Below, piece by piece: positions 5,842 through 8,575 of a stretch of 8,575 nucleotides of DNA. Positions within the stretch are counted from its first letter, which is position 1, and every line of letters begins with the position of its first letter. The position numbers were made by a program, and so were the translations under genes. Location of the stretch: the NCBI GenBank assembly GCA_946537565.1, contig CAMNFW010000075.1:1-8575 (forward strand), in the 5' to 3' direction. The notes beneath the pieces were generated by a model. That model saw only the letters and a program-made list of their open reading frames with translations. It was not told the DNA's origin and did no database searches. The DNA comes from an uncultured Ruminococcus sp. GTDB taxonomy: Bacteria; Bacillota; Clostridia; Oscillospirales; Ruminococcaceae.

Positions 5842-7290
5842 ATGAACAAAAATATCTTTTTGAGGGCGATAGCATTATTGTCCATATCGGCATCTTTGCT
5901 TTTAAGCTCCGTTTCCTGTGCTTCAGCAACAGTAGAAATGCCAAGTATTACTGAGACTTATACCCTTGAAAAACAGGATATCGAGAATTATATAAGTGTC
6001 AGCGGCAGCGTTGAAGGCTCTGATATTGTGAAAATCACCAGTGACATCACTGCAAAAGTCGCTTCACTCAATGTTGAGGTGGGCAGCAGTGTTAAGAAAG
6101 GTGATGTTCTCTGTGTTTTTGATACCACAGACCTCCAGAGTGAATATGATAACCTTAAGAATACCTCGGACAAGTCTAACCAGCGCCAGCAGTCTCAGCA
6201 TAATATCAACCAGCGCAACTATGACAATGCAGTTTCTGAAAAACAGACTGCTCTTGCTCAGGCTCAGCGTGCTGTGGACAATGCTATAAATTCCCGTGAC
6301 AAAGCATACAATAAGTATAATGATCTGGGAAACAAAATGAATACATACTATAGTGAGTATTCTTCACTCTACGATCAGGCTTATGCTGGCGGAGAATTAG
6401 ACGAGATTGCATACGCTAAAAGTCAGGAAAAACTCCAGCAGTATGAATCTGCTAAGGCAGAGTATGAAAGCATAGGAGATTCTCTCAGCACCTATGATAA
6501 CGCAGTTCAGGATGCTTATGATGCTTATGCTGCTGCTGAAAAGTCTGCGGATGCTGCTATTCAGGCGGCCAAAGATGTGCTGAATGCTGAGCAGTTTGAT
6601 TTTGATGATTCAACAAATGCTCAGCTGGAAAAGCTTCAGGAAAAAATAGATAAGTGTACCGTAACTGCTCCCCAGGACGGTATAATAACCTCTCTTAATG
6701 TTGCAGTGGGAAGCATTCCTTCCTCTGAGGCTATAATGACTATAGAGAAAACCTCTTCGCTGCGGATAAAAGCAACTATTAATGAAGCTGATATACTCAA
6801 AGTCCATGAGGGACAGAAAGCTATTATAACTACCAGTGCAACGGGAAAAGAAGAGTTTTCAGGCAAGGTCGCACGAGTTGTCAACATCATGAGCGGTCAG
6901 TATAACAATGTCTATACCGGTGAAAGTGAGGGAGGCGGATATTCCGCTGAGATCGAGATCGACCCTTCATCAGCTACTCTGCTTATTGGAATGAATGCAA
7001 AGATCAAGATAATACTTGATGAGAAACGTGATGTTTTTGCTGTACCTTATGATTCCATAATTGAGGAGGAAGACGGTTCTTACAGCGTTTATATTGCCGA
7101 GGAAAACGGTGAAGGATATACTGCTCATAAGATCAGCATTGAAAAAGGTCTTGAGACAAATTATTTAACTGAAATTATTTCATCTGAACTTAAAGACGGC
7201 AGCTTTGTCATAACCAATCCGGATTCTGTTTTTGAGGGCAAGGACATAGACGTTTCCGTAAGCTATTACGACAACATCGACGGTGAATGA
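5842..7290 (+). CDS. MacA/HlyD-like efflux adaptor protein
   Basis: This 482-residue protein is the adaptor (membrane fusion protein) of an ABC export system. A signal sequence (about 1-25) ends SSVSC, with C26 a possible lipid-anchor cysteine; serine at -3 is unusual for a lipobox, so cleavage after ASA (29) is an alternative. The first half of a biotinyl-lipoyl domain (about 50-94, with VEVGSSVKKGDVL) is followed by a long coiled-coil hairpin (about 96-270) rich in A, Q, N, D and Y. The returning lipoyl half begins VTAPQDGIITSL (274-285), and a beta-barrel and membrane-proximal domain fill the rest. The ATG at 5842 follows GAAGGGAG (5823-5830); upstream in-frame codons overlap the promoter and are excluded. 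The ATPase gene starts one base after its stop. In Gram-positive cells, with no TolC, it would work in the cell wall space. The substrate is unknown. Confidence 0.9.
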   Translation: MNKNIFLRAIALLSISASLLLSSVSCASATVEMPSITETYTLEKQDIENYISVSGSVEGSDIVKITSDITAKVASLNVEVGSSVKKGDVLCVFDTTDLQSEYDNLKNTSDKSNQRQQSQHNINQRNYDNAVSEKQTALAQAQRAVDNAINSRDKAYNKYNDLGNKMNTYYSEYSSLYDQAYAGGELDEIAYAKSQEKLQQYESAKAEYESIGDSLSTYDNAVQDAYDAYAAAEKSADAAIQAAKDVLNAEQFDFDDSTNAQLEKLQEKIDKCTVTAPQDGIITSLNVAVGSIPSSEAIMTIEKTSSLRIKATINEADILKVHEGQKAIITTSATGKEEFSGKVARVVNIMSGQYNNVYTGESEGGGYSAEIEIDPSSATLLIGMNAKIKIILDEKRDVFAVPYDSIIEEEDGSYSVYIAEENGEGYTAHKISIEKGLETNYLTEIISSELKDGSFVITNPDSVFEGKDIDVSVSYYDNIDGE

Positions 7291-7291
7291 A

Positions 7292-8122
7292 ATGGCAAAG
7301 AAAATAATTGAGATGAGTAACATCATCAAACGCTATTACATCGGTCAGCCAAATGAGCTGCAAATACTCAATGGTATATCAATTGATATATATGAGGGTG
7401 AATTTGTGGCGATCGTAGGCGCTTCCGGTTCAGGAAAAAGTACCCTGATGAATATTATCGGTGCGCTGGACAAGCCTACTGTCGGAACTTATCATCTCAA
7501 CGGCGTTGACATCAGCAGCCTTTCTGACAAGCGCCTCAGCAAAATACGCAATAAGGAAATAGGTTTTGTTTTTCAGACCTTTAACCTTATACCTCGTACC
7601 AGCGCTCTGAAAAACGTGGAGCTGCCCATGCTTTATGCTGGAAAATCCAGAAGAGAGCGTATAAGCAGAGCAAAAGAGCTGCTGGAGTTGGTTGAGATGA
7701 CTGACCGTTCAAGTCATAAGCCGAACGAGCTGTCCGGCGGTCAGAAGCAGCGTGTGGCTATAGCACGAGCTATGGCAAATGATCCTTCGATCATTCTTGC
7801 CGACGAGCCAACCGGTGCCCTTGACAGTAAGACGGGCAGACTGGTAATGGATATTTTCCATAAGCTCCATAAACAGGAGAAAAAGACGATCGTCCTTATC
7901 ACTCACAGTCCGGAGCTGGCTTCGGAGACTGAGCGTATCATCACTATCAGTGACGGTTCCATTATTTCGGATACGGGCAACCCTGATATCGGTGCTGATC
8001 ATGCTGAGAATAACGAGTCAGTCCGTCAGCAGTATGAGGAAAATTCAGAAGCTTCCGCTGATAATTCAGATGATATGCCAAAGCCAGTTGATCTGAAAAA
8101 GAAGGAGGCGCATGAGAAATGA
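7292..8122 (+). CDS. MacB/LolD-type ABC transporter ATPase
   Basis: This is the cytoplasmic ATPase that powers the export system. All key motifs are present in the 276-residue protein: Walker A GASGSGKST (43-51), Q-loop Q95 in FVFQTFNL, signature LSGGQKQR (147-154), Walker B ending LADEPT with D171 and E172, and the switch histidine H205 in LITHSPE. The form FVFQTFNL and GALDSKTG is typical of the MacB/LolD group, which work with FtsX-like permeases in mechanotransmission rather than in classical import. The ATG at 7292 is preferred because GGTGA (7282-7286) lies five bases upstream; a GTG at 7283 would overlap the adaptor. The ATPase core ends near residue 228, and a tail of about 48 residues follows, rich in E, D, N and S and ending KKKEAHEK. 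The permease ATG overlaps its stop. Confidence 0.96.
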   Translation: MAKKIIEMSNIIKRYYIGQPNELQILNGISIDIYEGEFVAIVGASGSGKSTLMNIIGALDKPTVGTYHLNGVDISSLSDKRLSKIRNKEIGFVFQTFNLIPRTSALKNVELPMLYAGKSRRERISRAKELLELVEMTDRSSHKPNELSGGQKQRVAIARAMANDPSIILADEPTGALDSKTGRLVMDIFHKLHKQEKKTIVLITHSPELASETERIITISDGSIISDTGNPDIGADHAENNESVRQQYEENSEASADNSDDMPKPVDLKKKEAHEK

Positions 8123-8575
8123 GTATATTTGAAAGCATAAAAATGGCATTCAGCTCTATTGCATCAAATAAAATGCGTTCTCTTCTGACCATGCTGGGAA
8201 TAATAATCGGTATAAGTGCGGTTATTACAATAACCACTCTTGGATCGACACTTCGCTCCACTGTAAAGGGTGCAATGGATTCACTGGGAATGAATTTGTT
8301 TTATGTATATCTTATTGAGCGTGATCCGGAGGATCCGAATTCAATGACTGTAAGTCCAGATGATGCAATGACAATGGATATGCTGAAAGAGCTGACAGAT
8401 AAATATCCTGGTGAGATTCATATTGCTATGGATACAAGTGCCGGTGACGGTACGCTTACAAATTCCCGTACAGAAAATGTAGATGTATCCGTTACAGGAG
8501 CATTTTACGGAACCTTCGATTATAACGGATTGAAGATACTCTCCGGCAGAAGACTGAATATGCGTGACAACATGG
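8119..8575 (+). CDS. MacB/FtsX-like ABC permease, N-terminal part
   Basis: The permease subunit starts at an ATG overlapping the ATPase stop (ATGA, 8119-8122), with AAGGAGG (8102-8108) ten bases upstream, and runs off the window after 152 codons. The first segment, MSIFESIKMAFSSIASNK, is the usual amphipathic entry helix. The first membrane span, MRSLLTMLGIIIGISAVI (residues 19-36), is the hallmark of MacB-type permeases. It is followed by TLGSTLRSTVKGAMDSLGMN and the start of the extracytoplasmic (MacB_PCD) domain, here rich in Met and Asp around MTVSPDDAMTMDML. The remaining three spans expected for the family lie beyond the window. With the adaptor and ATPase it forms an export system; candidate substrates for such systems include antimicrobial peptides, macrolides and lipids, but nothing here decides among them. 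Confidence 0.93.
   Translation, partial: MSIFESIKMAFSSIASNKMRSLLTMLGIIIGISAVITITTLGSTLRSTVKGAMDSLGMNLFYVYLIERDPEDPNSMTVSPDDAMTMDMLKELTDKYPGEIHIAMDTSAGDGTLTNSRTENVDVSVTGAFYGTFDYNGLKILSGRRLNMRDNM

Noticed and set aside
5316..5944. Two overlapping minus-strand open frames opposite mntP and the adaptor start
   Set aside because: Both mirror clear + strand genes, cover the adaptor promoter, and read as low-complexity or Cys/Ser-rich nonsense.

Overview
The window looks like ordinary chromosome from a low-to-mid GC Gram-positive anaerobe, most likely a Ruminococcus-like member of the Clostridia (Oscillospiraceae). The reasons are the rplU-prp-rpmA order, an L27 with a cleavable N-terminal extension next to its Prp protease, strong AGGAGG ribosome binding sites, consensus sigma-A promoters, a mini-RNase III, and a WG-repeat protein of the kind common in gut Clostridia. 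The genus is an inference; no rRNA is present to confirm it. Every convincing gene is on the + strand.

Layout. (1) 2-489: the C-terminal end of a WG-repeat protein and a small protein of unknown function. (2) 604-1676: a strong promoter, a structured L21-type leader RNA, then rplU (L21), prp (protease maturing L27) and rpmA (L27), closed by an intrinsic terminator. (3) 1678-4503: a structured untranslated stretch, then obgE (ribosome-assembly GTPase), mrnC (mini-RNase III, 23S rRNA maturation), a 61-residue single-span membrane protein and yebC (translation factor family), closed by a second terminator. (4) 4525-5759: a promoter, a hairpin-containing leader, a GNAT acetyltransferase and the manganese exporter mntP. 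(5) 5779-8575: a third promoter and a MacAB-like export operon of adaptor, ATPase and permease, the permease cut by the window end.

Blocks 2 and 3 form one theme: ribosomal proteins, the protease that trims one of them, a 50S-assembly GTPase, an rRNA-processing nuclease and a translation-associated factor. Blocks 4 and 5 concern transport and modification of small molecules. The adaptor, ATPase and permease should act together at the membrane to move an unidentified substrate.

No mobile element, CRISPR array, tRNA, rRNA or clear new gene system was seen. The most interesting signal is in the untranslated RNA. The stretch before obgE shares two exact 10-base strings, in the same order, with the L21 leader before rplU, and has a similar stem architecture, so it may be a second L21-leader-like element serving obgE. 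The short string TTAAAGC was found by eye four times on the + strand, each time in an untranslated leader. The three clear promoters share one design: TTGACA, a 17-base spacer, and an extended -10 beginning TGA.
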